Shown here in pieces: positions 44,917-53,482 of a stretch of 64,000 nucleotides of DNA. Source of the stretch: Aquimarina aggregata (GTDB taxonomy: Bacteria > Bacteroidota > Bacteroidia > Flavobacteriales > Flavobacteriaceae); NCBI RefSeq assembly GCF_001632745.1, contig NZ_LQRT01000046.1, positions 434,001-498,000 on the forward strand, in the 5' to 3' direction. Both the position numbers and the translations under genes were made by a program. Each line of letters starts with the position of its first letter. The stretch's first letter is position 1. Below the pieces are notes generated by a model. It was not told where the DNA came from, searched no databases, and saw nothing but the letters and a program-made list of their open reading frames with translations.

Positions 44917-45366
44917 ATGAAAACGTATTCTGAAAAAATCGGAAACAAATTAAATGATTTACTGGAAAAAACTTATGATGCAGAAAAAGGTTTTAAAAAG
45001 GCATCAGAAAATGTTCAGCATGTAGGATTGAAAAGTTATTTTGAACAAAAATCACAAGAAAGACGTAGCTTCGGTCATGCCCTAAAGACTGAAATTAGCT
45101 CTTTTGGACAGGATGTTGATAAAGGAGGTAGTATTACAGGTAATCTACATCGTACTTGGATGGATGTTAAAGCTTTTATATCGCCAGAAAACGAAGAGTC
45201 TATGTTAGAAGAAGCAATACGCGGTGAAAAAGCAGCTCTCGATGAATATAGTAATGTTCTTTCTGAAACTACATTACCTCCTAGTACACAAACAGTTCTT
45301 GTTGAACAAAAAAATAAAATTTCAGACGGTTTAGCATCTATAAGTAAGTTGGAAGATCTAAAATAA
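44917..45366 (+). CDS. PA2169-family four-helix-bundle protein (DUF2383)
   Basis: The 149-residue product has LNDLLEKTYDAEKGFKKASE, FEQKSQERRSFGHALKTEIS, 'GSITGNLHRTWMDVKAFIS' and 'ESMLEEAIRGEKAALDEYSN', the four helices of the PA2169/DUF2383 family with a conserved H-R-W-D element. It is ferritin-like in fold; the function is not established, but expression under stress is common. A strong terminator follows. A divergent paralogue lies at 43545. Confidence 0.88.
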   Translation: MKTYSEKIGNKLNDLLEKTYDAEKGFKKASENVQHVGLKSYFEQKSQERRSFGHALKTEISSFGQDVDKGGSITGNLHRTWMDVKAFISPENEESMLEEAIRGEKAALDEYSNVLSETTLPPSTQTVLVEQKNKISDGLASISKLEDLK

Positions 45367-45390
45367 AATGGACTATTCTTAAGAAAATTT

Positions 45391-45424
45391 TTAAAGACCA
45401 TAGTTTGGAAACTATGGTCTTTAT
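45391..45424 (+). terminator. bidirectional terminator between convergent genes
   Basis: AAAGACCATAGTTT (about 45393-45406) pairs with AAACTATGGTCTTT around a short GG loop. It lies between the PA2169-like gene (+) and the DUF748-like gene (-), with T-rich sequence at both ends. Confidence 0.8.
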
Positions 45425-45426
45425 TA

Positions 45427-46530
45427 TTATTTTACAGCTTTTCTTGCTGCTTTTTGAGCATCTTTAAAATCAATAGAGTCATCCGTCATTTCTTTAAAAG
45501 CTTTAAACCAAGCATTTTCAAAAATACTAAGTATAGTCATCCAAATATCGCCTTCTACCTTTTTCAAATCCCCTTTTAAGGGTATTTTAGTGGCTAGAGT
45601 ATTATTTTTATGGTTCTTTACTATAAACTTAAAAAAACCAACAAATCCTTCCCAAAGTGTATCTAAAAAACTGTCTTCCTTCCCTATAAGTTTTACATCT
45701 ACAAACATTGGTTTAACATATCCTTTTAAGAACCCATTAGCAATAGCGACTTCACTATAGATATTATATTTACCTTCTTTAAAATCAATACCTACATAAT
45801 GATTTGTAAAATCATTTAAGGATTTAACTTTTGCATTTTCTAAAGAAAAAGACATGTCTATATCAGGAATTGTTTTTACGAGATCCATTTTTCCTTCTAA
45901 CCTAACATGACCTTGCCCTATAGAAACTGCACTTGCCTTTAACACAGAAGGTAATTCTTGGTCAGGACGTACTATATTACGTAAATTGTCTGCTTGTAAA
46001 TTTACTTGATTAAAATGCAAATCAATATTGGGATCAGCAGTTAATTGTAGAAATGCTATTTTACCGTTCTTAATTTTCAAATGATTTATCTCAATAGGCG
46101 CCAAGCTAGTTAATGCATTTGTCCAATCGTTTAACTGAGTTCTTTTTAAATTATCTTTTTCTTGATCTTCAAAAATATAAGTTAACTTTGGGCTAGTCAT
46201 TATAATTTCACTCACAATTTTACCATGCAACAAAGATTTCCACTCAATAGAAATGTCGGTTTTTTCAAACAATAAGAATGGCACTTGAGTACCTGCATCA
46301 ACTTTGTTAAGGTATAAACCATCAATTACATAAGCTCCTCTTAGTAATGCTATCTCTATATCATCAACATGTCCATAATATCCAGGGATGTTCTCCAATA
46401 CATTATTTACGTATTTTTTCACATAATACGGTAACAAGAGTCTAGCTACTATCAAAAAACCAATAATCAAAACTGGAATAGATACTCTTTTCTTTTGATA
46501 AACATGCCTATTTTTATTGCGTTTCATCAC
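45427..46530 (-). CDS. DUF748/AsmA-like envelope protein
   Basis: The 367-residue product has one N-terminal membrane helix (VSIPVLIIGFLIVARLLLPY) and then the periplasmic DUF748 pattern 'YGHVDDIEIALLRGAYVIDG', 'SIEWKSLLHGKIVSEI', INHLKIKNGKIAFLQL. AsmA-like proteins form beta-groove bridges or tethers between membranes and are linked to lipid transport and outer-membrane stability. It is shorter than typical AsmA family members, so it is a single DUF748 unit. It lies next to cell-envelope stress genes. Confidence 0.75.
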   Translation of the reverse strand: MMKRNKNRHVYQKKRVSIPVLIIGFLIVARLLLPYYVKKYVNNVLENIPGYYGHVDDIEIALLRGAYVIDGLYLNKVDAGTQVPFLLFEKTDISIEWKSLLHGKIVSEIIMTSPKLTYIFEDQEKDNLKRTQLNDWTNALTSLAPIEINHLKIKNGKIAFLQLTADPNIDLHFNQVNLQADNLRNIVRPDQELPSVLKASAVSIGQGHVRLEGKMDLVKTIPDIDMSFSLENAKVKSLNDFTNHYVGIDFKEGKYNIYSEVAIANGFLKGYVKPMFVDVKLIGKEDSFLDTLWEGFVGFFKFIVKNHKNNTLATKIPLKGDLKKVEGDIWMTILSIFENAWFKAFKEMTDDSIDFKDAQKAARKAVK

Positions 46531-46562
46531 TTACTTTATTAAAAATTTAATTATTAAAATCA

Positions 46563-46592
46563 AAAAAGAGGTTGTATGTAACAACCTCTTTT
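46563..46592 (-). terminator. intrinsic terminator of the DUF3332-like gene
   Basis: AAAAGAGGTTGT (46563-46574) pairs with ACAACCTCTTTT across a five-base loop. It lies 24 bp after the stop at 46616 in the - direction and ends in a T run. Confidence 0.75.
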
Positions 46593-46615
46593 AAAATACT
46601 ATTCAAAAAAACGTT

Positions 46616-47197
46616 TTAATAATTTTCAGCCAATAAGCAATCCTCATATAGCGCTACTTTTTTGTCTAATAATGCTAGACCTTCGCTACGTGTCGTATTA
46701 GGATTAATTTTAACTTTTTCCCCATCAGGAAGATGAACAACAAAAAAACCTTCTTCAAAAGAAGAAAGTTTAATTATTTCTCCATCAGATTTTACAGCAC
46801 TCCACGACTTTTCAGAAGGACTGTAGACTAAATCAAGCTTTTCTCCTTTTCTTTTACCATCTATAATATTGATTTGCAGTCTGTTTTTGGTGGCAGTCAT
46901 TTCAAAAGTACTTCCGTCGCGTTCAACGATTTGAGTTTCTATATCCCCTTCATCCATAGCTAAAGGATTTGAACCACTCCAAAACTCAATTAAGTTAAAA
47001 ATAATTGCGTCTCCTAAAAAGAATAAACCATATACTGGTACGATATTTAACCCCCAGAACACAAGATTATTCACAAACCTACTGTCGGTCAAGTCGTTAT
47101 TCCAATCCTTTAATCCGTTAAAGGCACTAAAAGAGCCTAGACAGCTTGTAAAAAGAATTGACGTAGATAACGCTAAACATATTGTTATTTTTTTCAT
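46616..47197 (-). CDS. DUF3332-type lipoprotein
   Basis: The chosen ATG (47197) opens a lipoprotein signal (ICLALSTSILFTSC); an earlier Met at 47284 adds residues unlike a signal. The 193-residue product has SFSAFNGLKDWNNDLTDSRF, then 'NIVPVYGLFFLGDAIIFNLI' with 'EFWSGSNPLAM', which is the DUF3332 motif set. Members are small lipoproteins of unknown role in Gram-negative bacteria. The second half is beta-rich. Confidence 0.75.
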   Translation of the reverse strand: MKKITICLALSTSILFTSCLGSFSAFNGLKDWNNDLTDSRFVNNLVFWGLNIVPVYGLFFLGDAIIFNLIEFWSGSNPLAMDEGDIETQIVERDGSTFEMTATKNRLQINIIDGKRKGEKLDLVYSPSEKSWSAVKSDGEIIKLSSFEEGFFVVHLPDGEKVKINPNTTRSEGLALLDKKVALYEDCLLAENY

Positions 47198-47341
47198 GGT
47201 GTGAAATTTAAAGTTTACACAAAAGAAAAAAACATCATAACAATTGTTTAACTCATATAGATATTTGAGTAACTCATTTACCAATCACAAACAATTTATC
47301 TTATTGTGACCGATTTTTTTTGGTCTCTATACCAAATTGAT

Positions 47342-48367
47342 TTAATTTGTTCTTGTATTTTTTAATTTGTACTCCTTAGGGCTATAATGGTACTTTTTTT
47401 TAAAAATCTTACAAAAGTAACTTCTACTGGTTAACCCAACCGAGTATACAATCTCGGAAATAGTTAAATCTGTTGACTGAATAAGTCTTTCTGCCTTTTC
47501 TAAACGTACATTTCTAACAAAATCAGAAACGGTTCTTTCAAACATAAATTTAAAACCTTCTTGTAACTTTGCTGGAGATAGGTTAGATTTATCGCATAAA
47601 GTTCTAATGGTGTGTTGTACTTCGGGATGTTTTTTAATAAAATCACTTAATTCAGAAATCAACTTCAATTCTACTTTTAACAAACTACTAGTGTTAGAGT
47701 TATTATCAATTTCTAAACAAAATTTTTCAATTTGTTTTGCCAGAATTAAATAATACCGTCCTTTTTGAGATAACGATTCAGAGATCTTATTCATATATTC
47801 CATACCGATAAGTAATTTAAGCTGTTCTGCTATTTTCAGACTATAATTCCCAGAATGAAAGTATCTTGGCTTATTATCTATATGTTGTAATAATCTTTTA
47901 AGTTTTTTATTAAATTGGTTTGAATCTTTAGAAAATTTAGCAAAATACTCTTCTTTATTCACGAAAATAATATTTAAAATCAATCGTTTCCCTCCTGATA
48001 TTATAAAGCGATTTTCAAGTTCATTATCATTATGCACAACAGCTGTTTGAAATTGCTCTATTAAATGTGTTTCATTACTATCTTGAAACTGATGAGAACA
48101 AGAACCTTCAAGACAATATAAAAACTGAAGAGAAGAAGACCCTAAACAATTTATTGGAAACGTAATATCTCTTGTTGCCAAAATATTTAAATCAAAAGTC
48201 TTCAACCCTTTTTGTAGAGTTGTATATCGAACTTCTCCCGTACCAAATTGTTTTTTAATTTTAAATACATATATATCTTGTTCTTCCTTGACTTCTTCGT
48301 CAAAAAAGTATTTTAGAGTATAAAATTCTAAAGGAATAGAATCAAAATTTTTCATTAAACTATTCAT
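47342..48367 (-). CDS. AraC-type regulator, paralogue 2 of 4
   Basis: The 341-residue product has the same layout as the regulator at 34447: an N-terminal domain with 'VRYTTLQKGLKTFDLNILA' and 'SLQFLYCLEGSCSHQFQ', a helical middle, and an AraC domain (LSPAKLQEGFKFMFERTVSD, ISEIVYSVGLTSRSYFCKIF, 'YHYSPKEYK'). The family signature FDWG is degenerate here (LQKG). TGTTTAACGT at 48451-48460 lies upstream and recurs, inverted, upstream of paralogue 3. Ligand and targets unknown. Confidence 0.85.
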   Translation of the reverse strand: MNSLMKNFDSIPLEFYTLKYFFDEEVKEEQDIYVFKIKKQFGTGEVRYTTLQKGLKTFDLNILATRDITFPINCLGSSSLQFLYCLEGSCSHQFQDSNETHLIEQFQTAVVHNDNELENRFIISGGKRLILNIIFVNKEEYFAKFSKDSNQFNKKLKRLLQHIDNKPRYFHSGNYSLKIAEQLKLLIGMEYMNKISESLSQKGRYYLILAKQIEKFCLEIDNNSNTSSLLKVELKLISELSDFIKKHPEVQHTIRTLCDKSNLSPAKLQEGFKFMFERTVSDFVRNVRLEKAERLIQSTDLTISEIVYSVGLTSRSYFCKIFKKKYHYSPKEYKLKNTRTN

Positions 48368-48607
48368 AAGCCCATTTTTTATATGTTAAATTTTGATTTT
48401 CAAATAATTAACCAAACTAATCATACAAAATTAGTATGTATTAATTTGTTTGTTTAACGTTTTCGAGTATTTGCTTATCTTTTTAGGGCAAAACTTTAAA
48501 CAATTTTTATTTCTGTCTTATAACTTATTGAATGCGTTAGTATTTAAACGATAAGAGACAATTTTATTAATCAAATTTTATTTACTTGCCATCCCAAAGT
48601 AAAATTC

Positions 48608-49309
48608 ATGTACAAGAAAATTTCAAATATTGCAGAAAGAGAACTTATAGAAAAGGAATTGGGCGTTAGTTATAAATTCCCCAGACTTTACACTCCTAGT
48701 TCTGTTATAGACGGTTCACAAGAAACTACTTTGTCGGTAATTACGATAGATCAACCAAATCATATATCTTACGCTATTTGGGGACTTTTACCTGATAACT
48801 ACGAAGAAGAATGGTCTAATTTTCAAAGGGCATTAGATACTTTAAACGTTTCCAAAGAACGTCTTACTGTTAACGGCATTTTTAAAGAACCTTATCAAAA
48901 AAGAAGGTGTTTGATTATTGTTACAGGATTTTTTATATATCATTTATATAAAGGGGCTTTGTACCCCTACTATGTATATATTGATCAAGAAAAACCTTTT
49001 TACATTGGGGGCGTTTATAATATATTAGAAGATGGATTTATAACCTGTTCAATGATAATGACTAAAGCAACCGGTATTGTAGGCCAAATTCAAAATTTAA
49101 ATGAAAACATGCCAATTTTCGTATCAGACGATAACACTAGTACATGGTTAAATTCAAAAGCTGATATGTATGATATTAATGTCATTACCAATAGTGACAG
49201 CTCTTTAAATTTGAAAGCACATCCTATTGCTAAAGAGTTTTTTAAAAACAGTATTTCATTTGAATCTATGCTCGAACCTGTTTTTTATAAAGGTATACCT
49301 AAGTTTTAG
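48608..49309 (+). CDS. SRAP-fold (YedK/HMCES-like) protein lacking catalytic residues
   Basis: The 233-residue product keeps the frame of an SRAP protein: 'HISYAIWGLLPDN', LNVSKERLTVNGIFKEPYQ, KRRCLIIVTGFFIYHLYKG, 'YIGGVYNI', 'LNENMPIFVSDDNTSTWLN'. In active SRAP proteins Cys2 (MCGR) forms a thiazolidine link to abasic DNA, with a conserved Glu in GFYEW and a His in the H.RMP motif. Here residue 2 is Tyr, GFYEW is GFFIYH and the His position is Asn. It may therefore bind DNA without crosslinking or have a new role. No lexA or SOS context is visible. Confidence 0.75.
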   Translation: MYKKISNIAERELIEKELGVSYKFPRLYTPSSVIDGSQETTLSVITIDQPNHISYAIWGLLPDNYEEEWSNFQRALDTLNVSKERLTVNGIFKEPYQKRRCLIIVTGFFIYHLYKGALYPYYVYIDQEKPFYIGGVYNILEDGFITCSMIMTKATGIVGQIQNLNENMPIFVSDDNTSTWLNSKADMYDINVITNSDSSLNLKAHPIAKEFFKNSISFESMLEPVFYKGIPKF

Positions 49310-49320
49310 TATTTCTATCA

Positions 49321-49632
49321 TTATCTATCTCCAACTATTATTTCATCTTTTAAACAACCGACATCTATTTTCAAGGTCATAGGAATCACTCCATATTCTG
49401 GACCAACACCTTTTGTCAAAAATTCACCTAAATATTGATGTGCCAATTGTAAATTTTCAAAAATGTAAGTCCCGCCTATTGTATTAGTTTCCTCATTAGT
49501 GTAACAAAACAATGTAATTAAACCTTTAACATTTTGTAATATGCTCTTACGCCTTTTGGCGATTTCACATAGTTCTTCTGTAGATAAATCAGATTTAAAT
49601 TTTAAGTTCACAATAGCTTTTGAATTCTCCAT
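49321..49632 (-). CDS. YdhR-like putative mono-oxygenase/ferredoxin-like fold protein
   Basis: Starting at the ATG at 49632 (a Met ten codons earlier is less likely), the 103-residue product reads MENSKAIVNLKFKSDLSTEE, 'SILQNVKGLITLFCYTNEET', 'GGTYIFENLQLAHQYLGEFL', then 'GVIPMTLKIDVGCLKDEI'. The pattern fits the dimeric alpha/beta-barrel YdhR family. No clear active site is assigned. It lies next to a regulator of the AraC group. It is convergent to the SRAP-like gene. Confidence 0.6.
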   Translation of the reverse strand: MENSKAIVNLKFKSDLSTEELCEIAKRRKSILQNVKGLITLFCYTNEETNTIGGTYIFENLQLAHQYLGEFLTKGVGPEYGVIPMTLKIDVGCLKDEIIVGDR

Positions 49633-49769
49633 TAAAATGAATTTTGTTAAGTAAAACATCATTAAAACCTAACAGTGTTATTATACATTCTGTCAGGAGT
49701 AAGTTTTGGGGTAATTTTAATGTGTAGAATAGCTTTCGTTTGCATCAGAAAAACGAAATATTGACGTTA

Positions 49770-50792
49770 CTACTCTTGTGTTTTTATTTTTTTTCTGTAA
49801 TCTGTAGGCAAAATCCCGTATCGTTCGAAAAAAATTTTCGAAAAATAGCTTCTGCTCTTAAAACCTATATTATATACTATTTCAGAAATAGAATCATTTG
49901 TGTTTTTTATATAATCTCTTGATATTTCGAGTTTTAACTGTCTTATATATTCATTTACAGATTTAGAATACAATACTCTAAATCCTAACTGTAATTTTTT
50001 TGAACTCATACCAGCTTTAGTCGCCAATGATTGTACAGATAATGGCTCTGAAATATTATCAATAATAAATGCCGATAAATTATGAATCTTTTTAATATCA
50101 TCTTTAGAGAGTGATTCTGGCAATGCTAAACCATTTTCATAATTATTATGTTCTAAAATTTGCATAGCAAGGATCAAATTAAGTTGCCCCTCGATTGAAA
50201 GCGTTCGTACTATCCCACTTTCATGACTTTCTTGAAGTTGTTTAATTTGATCTGCAATTCGTAAATTGTAATTGCCATAATGCTTATAAGGCGGTTTTTC
50301 GTTTTCTTCCGTAAAAGCCGAAAATAAACTTTTACTTAAATATGATAGATTATTATTTTTTTTCTTCGAATATTCACCAGATAGCACATAAATAAAATTA
50401 ACTTTAACAGCTGCTGTTTTAGGAAAAATATAAGTCTCTTTAGAAAATTTTTTAGTAGAAATTATAACATTTTGATACCTTTCAAACGTATACGGTTTGT
50501 TTTCTACCGAAGTAGTATAATTAAGTTTTCCTTCTGATATAAAAATAAACTCTATTGGATTTGCGTCTTTAATTGTAAAAATAATACTAGTATCTTGTAC
50601 AAAGTTAACATTGTAATCAACCAAAGAAACTCCCCAATCAAATGCTATAGTCCTTATAACACCTTTTCCTAGTTTATTATCAAACTCTAAAACATGCTCG
50701 CCCCAGTTATTAATAAGTTTTCCTTCTAAATATAAATTTAATTGCTCTAGTATTTCTGCACCGTCTATACTATGTATCTCAATTTTTTGCAT
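49770..50792 (-). CDS. AraC-type regulator, paralogue 3 of 4
   Basis: The 340-residue product has 'VIRTIAFDWGVSLVDYNVNF' and 'NPIEFIFISEGKLNYTT' in the N-terminal domain, a helical linker, and an AraC DNA-binding domain (MSSKKLQLGFRVLYSKSVNE, ISEIVYNIGFKSRSYFSKIF, 'YGILPTDYRKK'). It is closest in pattern to paralogue 1. ACGTTAAACA at 50847-50856, 55 bp upstream of the start, is the same 10-mer as upstream of paralogue 2 in reverse orientation. Confidence 0.85.
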   Translation of the reverse strand: MQKIEIHSIDGAEILEQLNLYLEGKLINNWGEHVLEFDNKLGKGVIRTIAFDWGVSLVDYNVNFVQDTSIIFTIKDANPIEFIFISEGKLNYTTSVENKPYTFERYQNVIISTKKFSKETYIFPKTAAVKVNFIYVLSGEYSKKKNNNLSYLSKSLFSAFTEENEKPPYKHYGNYNLRIADQIKQLQESHESGIVRTLSIEGQLNLILAMQILEHNNYENGLALPESLSKDDIKKIHNLSAFIIDNISEPLSVQSLATKAGMSSKKLQLGFRVLYSKSVNEYIRQLKLEISRDYIKNTNDSISEIVYNIGFKSRSYFSKIFFERYGILPTDYRKKIKTQE

Positions 50793-50964
50793 TCTATAAC
50801 TAAATTCTATACTGTACTTTATGTTTTGTACAAAGAAATTAGTTTTACGTTAAACAGATTAGCAATTTTGAAACATTTAATAACACTATTGATCAGTTTC
50901 AGGACTAGTAGATTGTTAAATTTTCACTGTAAATGTATTTAGTATACTGGTTTACAAGATCTAA

Positions 50965-52008
50965 TTATGCCGATTTTGAATTTTTCTTTTTATTACGCAC
51001 TTGATCTAAATATTGTTTTGGAGTAATACCGAAACGCTTTTTGAATAATTTTGTAAAATAACTTCTAGAATTAATACCTACTTTATAAGTTATCTCTGTA
51101 ATATTCAAGCTAGTAGACTCTAATAAATCTTTAGCAGTATCAATCCTATATCCCTTGATATACTCATTTACCGATGTTTTATAAAGTTGTTTAAAACCAT
51201 TTTGTAGGGTGTTTTGATTTAACCCTACACGCTTTGATAAGGTCACTATATTACCAATACTATCTACTTCATCTTTAATAATTGATACTGCTTGTTCAAT
51301 ACTTTCTATAGTTGCTTGACGTAAAATGAGTCTTTTATCTGGTTCATTAAGGTCATCCAGGTATTGTTGTAATTGGTGCGTTAAAATTTCATACATTTTA
51401 CCCTCAAGATATACTTGACGCATGAAACCGGTAAGCTCACATTCTGTAAATTCAGAAATAAATTTAGAAATCTCTAAACTATAATAGTTTTTATAATAAA
51501 ATTGATTAATCCCATTAACGTCCCTAAATAATTCAATAAGATCTTCATTCATATTTGGTAAAAAAGATTCTATCTTTTGTTCAAATAACTTTCTATTGAT
51601 TTCTATACTTAGAATACAAATAGGAGTATTGGCGGGAATCCTAAACAAATGGTTATTTTTAGATGTACTTGAAATCATAGCATTTTCTAACCTACGTATT
51701 TCATGAAACTCTTCGTTATTTTCAAACTTATGATAAAACCCTGACTCTCTATTAAATAGAATTTTTAATGGATGAACTACTCCTTTTTCTAATTCAAAAT
51801 GAAAATCTTTTTTCAATAAGTAATCAGTCTCAACAACTCCAATACCAAAATCAAATTGAAAAGATCTCATATATCCTGATCCTAATTCTTCTGGTATTTT
51901 TATACAATATTCATGATGCGACTGTTCATACTCAACACCCAAACTATTAGCCATATCTATGACTATATTTTTTACATTATGATCTTGAATCTGTATTTTT
52001 TTACTCAT
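50965..52008 (-). CDS. AraC-type regulator, paralogue 4 of 4
   Basis: The 347-residue product has 'YMRSFQFDFGIGVVETDYLL' and 'HPLKILFNRESGFYHKF' in place of the shared N-terminal block, then 'LIELFRDVNG', and an AraC domain (LNQNTLQNGFKQLYKTSVNE, ITEITYKVGINSRSYFTKLF, 'FGITPKQYLDQ'). It is the most divergent of the four and lacks the upstream 10-mer. It lies divergent to the DUF1328 gene at 52217, which it could control. Confidence 0.85.
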   Translation of the reverse strand: MSKKIQIQDHNVKNIVIDMANSLGVEYEQSHHEYCIKIPEELGSGYMRSFQFDFGIGVVETDYLLKKDFHFELEKGVVHPLKILFNRESGFYHKFENNEEFHEIRRLENAMISSTSKNNHLFRIPANTPICILSIEINRKLFEQKIESFLPNMNEDLIELFRDVNGINQFYYKNYYSLEISKFISEFTECELTGFMRQVYLEGKMYEILTHQLQQYLDDLNEPDKRLILRQATIESIEQAVSIIKDEVDSIGNIVTLSKRVGLNQNTLQNGFKQLYKTSVNEYIKGYRIDTAKDLLESTSLNITEITYKVGINSRSYFTKLFKKRFGITPKQYLDQVRNKKKNSKSA

Positions 52009-52216
52009 AAAATTAAATGTTGCCCAATGTTTGTCTAAAGATACCTCTTATTTTATACAATTTATGTAAAAACACATCACACATGGTAATGGAGTTAACA
52101 ATCTTAGTGATACAGTTAATAAGTTCTTTCCTGTTTTAGGACATTTGTAGTGTAAGAATTTGACAATCAAATCACTCGTGCAAAAGAGTAAACATTAATT
52201 TTTAAACCAAAACATT

Positions 52217-52381
52217 ATGTTACGTTACACTATCATTTTTATCATATTGGCAATTGTTGCTGGAGTATTTGGATTTGGAGGTATTGCGGCTGGTGCGGCA
52301 AGTATAGCTAAAATCCTATTCTTCATTTTTATAGTTTTATTTATTCTATCACTTTTATTTGGTAAAAGATTCAAAGCCTAA
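52217..52381 (+). CDS. DUF1328 small membrane protein (YtjA type)
   Basis: The 54-residue product reads MLRYTIIFIILAIVAGVFGF then GGIAAGAASIAKILFFIFIV and a short basic tail. The 'A.vaG.fGFggia....iaKilf.iFlvlfl' pattern is the DUF1328 hallmark: two short helices with Gly-rich turns. Function unknown, associated with stress and biofilm in other bacteria. It is 19 bp upstream of a small acidic lipoprotein and the two are probably co-transcribed. Confidence 0.9.
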   Translation: MLRYTIIFIILAIVAGVFGFGGIAAGAASIAKILFFIFIVLFILSLLFGKRFKA

Positions 52382-52400
52382 TTAACAAAAAACAAAATTT

Positions 52401-52583
52401 ATGAAAAAAATATTTTTATTATTCACAACAGCTTGTCTAATTATTATAACTACCACAAGCTGTAGAGAAAAGAAAACTACAGGAGAGAAAATAGAAGATG
52501 CCATAGAAGAAACCGGAGACGCAATCGAGGACGGAGCCGAAGAAGTTAAAGATGCAGTTGAGGATGCCACAGATGATAATTAA
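52401..52583 (+). CDS. small acidic lipoprotein
   Basis: The 60-residue product has a lipoprotein signal (LIIITTTSC, Cys near 21) and a helical tail with an approximate heptad of acidic and small residues (EDAIEETGDAIEDGAEEVKD). This is like entericidin or late-embryogenesis-type small lipoproteins in length and layout. It follows DUF1328 after 19 bp and precedes a strong terminator. No function known. Confidence 0.75.
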   Translation: MKKIFLLFTTACLIIITTTSCREKKTTGEKIEDAIEETGDAIEDGAEEVKDAVEDATDDN

Positions 52584-52613
52584 AATGAGAAAAGAATCTT
52601 TTTAATTGAATAT

Positions 52614-52656
52614 AAAACGGATAATATCGGGTTGGACTCATTATCCGTTTTTTTTA
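52614..52656 (+). terminator. intrinsic terminator after the small lipoprotein
   Basis: AAACGGATAAT (52615-52625) pairs with ATTATCCGTTT (52640-52650) and a T8 run follows. Confidence 0.8.
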
Positions 52657-52829
52657 AATCAAAAAAATTATATAATCAATGAATGAGAATAAATCACTTT
52701 TTTTTAAAAACTCTAAGTACTTTAAAGTTATTAAAATTGTAAGATTTTTCTTTTTTACATTATTTCTTTTAATGTGTCTCTATCTTTTTTTTGTTTTTGA
52801 AGCCATCGTGTAACATTATTTTTAGATTG

Positions 52830-53159
52830 ATGAAATTAGATTTTAAAAACAATGAAAAGAAATACATCAATATTTACCGCCAGAAAGGGTATCTAGAAAA
52901 TTATCGGATACATAAAGATCAATTGGTAGAAATATCAAATCTAAATACCTACTCCTCAAAACAAGTATATGTAATAGCTAAATATATGTTTGAAGATGTA
53001 AATAATCCTAATGATAATTCTATTTTATACATTTTGAAAACGAGTAGTGGCTCAAAAGGACTATTATTAGAAGACAAAGCAACAAAAAACTCATCTTTGA
53101 CCAATTTTTTTGATGCTATACCAAATGAAAATATACAATACAAAGAAAACTTGTTTTAA
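52830..53159 (+). CDS. small protein of unknown function
   Basis: Starting at the ATG at 52830, the 109-residue product begins MKLDFKNNEKKYINIYRQKG and contains 'SSKQVYVIAKYMFEDVNN', 'DNSILYILKTSSGSKGLLLE' and ends FDAIPNENIQYKENLF. It is mixed alpha/beta without signal or membrane parts. The 'GY..NY.IHKDQLVE' and 'LLLEDK' elements recall phosphoribosylpyrophosphate-independent small proteins, but nothing firm. Not recognised. Confidence 0.5.
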   Translation: MKLDFKNNEKKYINIYRQKGYLENYRIHKDQLVEISNLNTYSSKQVYVIAKYMFEDVNNPNDNSILYILKTSSGSKGLLLEDKATKNSSLTNFFDAIPNENIQYKENLF

Positions 53160-53482
53160 CAGTATTTATAGATTGTAATCGATGTTGTCCTTCTAAGAAA
53201 CATCCGCTTCATTAGTCTTACAAAGTATTTAATAGGCTCGTCAGCATAAATACTTCAATCATTTCTGAGTTACTACCTGTACATCAAAAATCTTCTTTAA
53301 TACAATTTAAAAATAGATTTTAAACTTTAAAATAAACAAGAACATCCGCTTAATCAATTTTATATATTTACATATAAAAACAATCATTAAATTTTAATAG
53401 ATACTAAAGAAAAAATAGTACTATATTTATTTAAACGCATTTATAGTAAACTATATACTAAAATACATAACAAAATCCCAAA
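53160..53482. other. gene-free stretch upstream of cardiolipin synthase
   Basis: About 320 bp of AT-rich sequence with no frame or hairpin that can be supported; presumed promoter region of the synthase. Confidence 0.3.
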
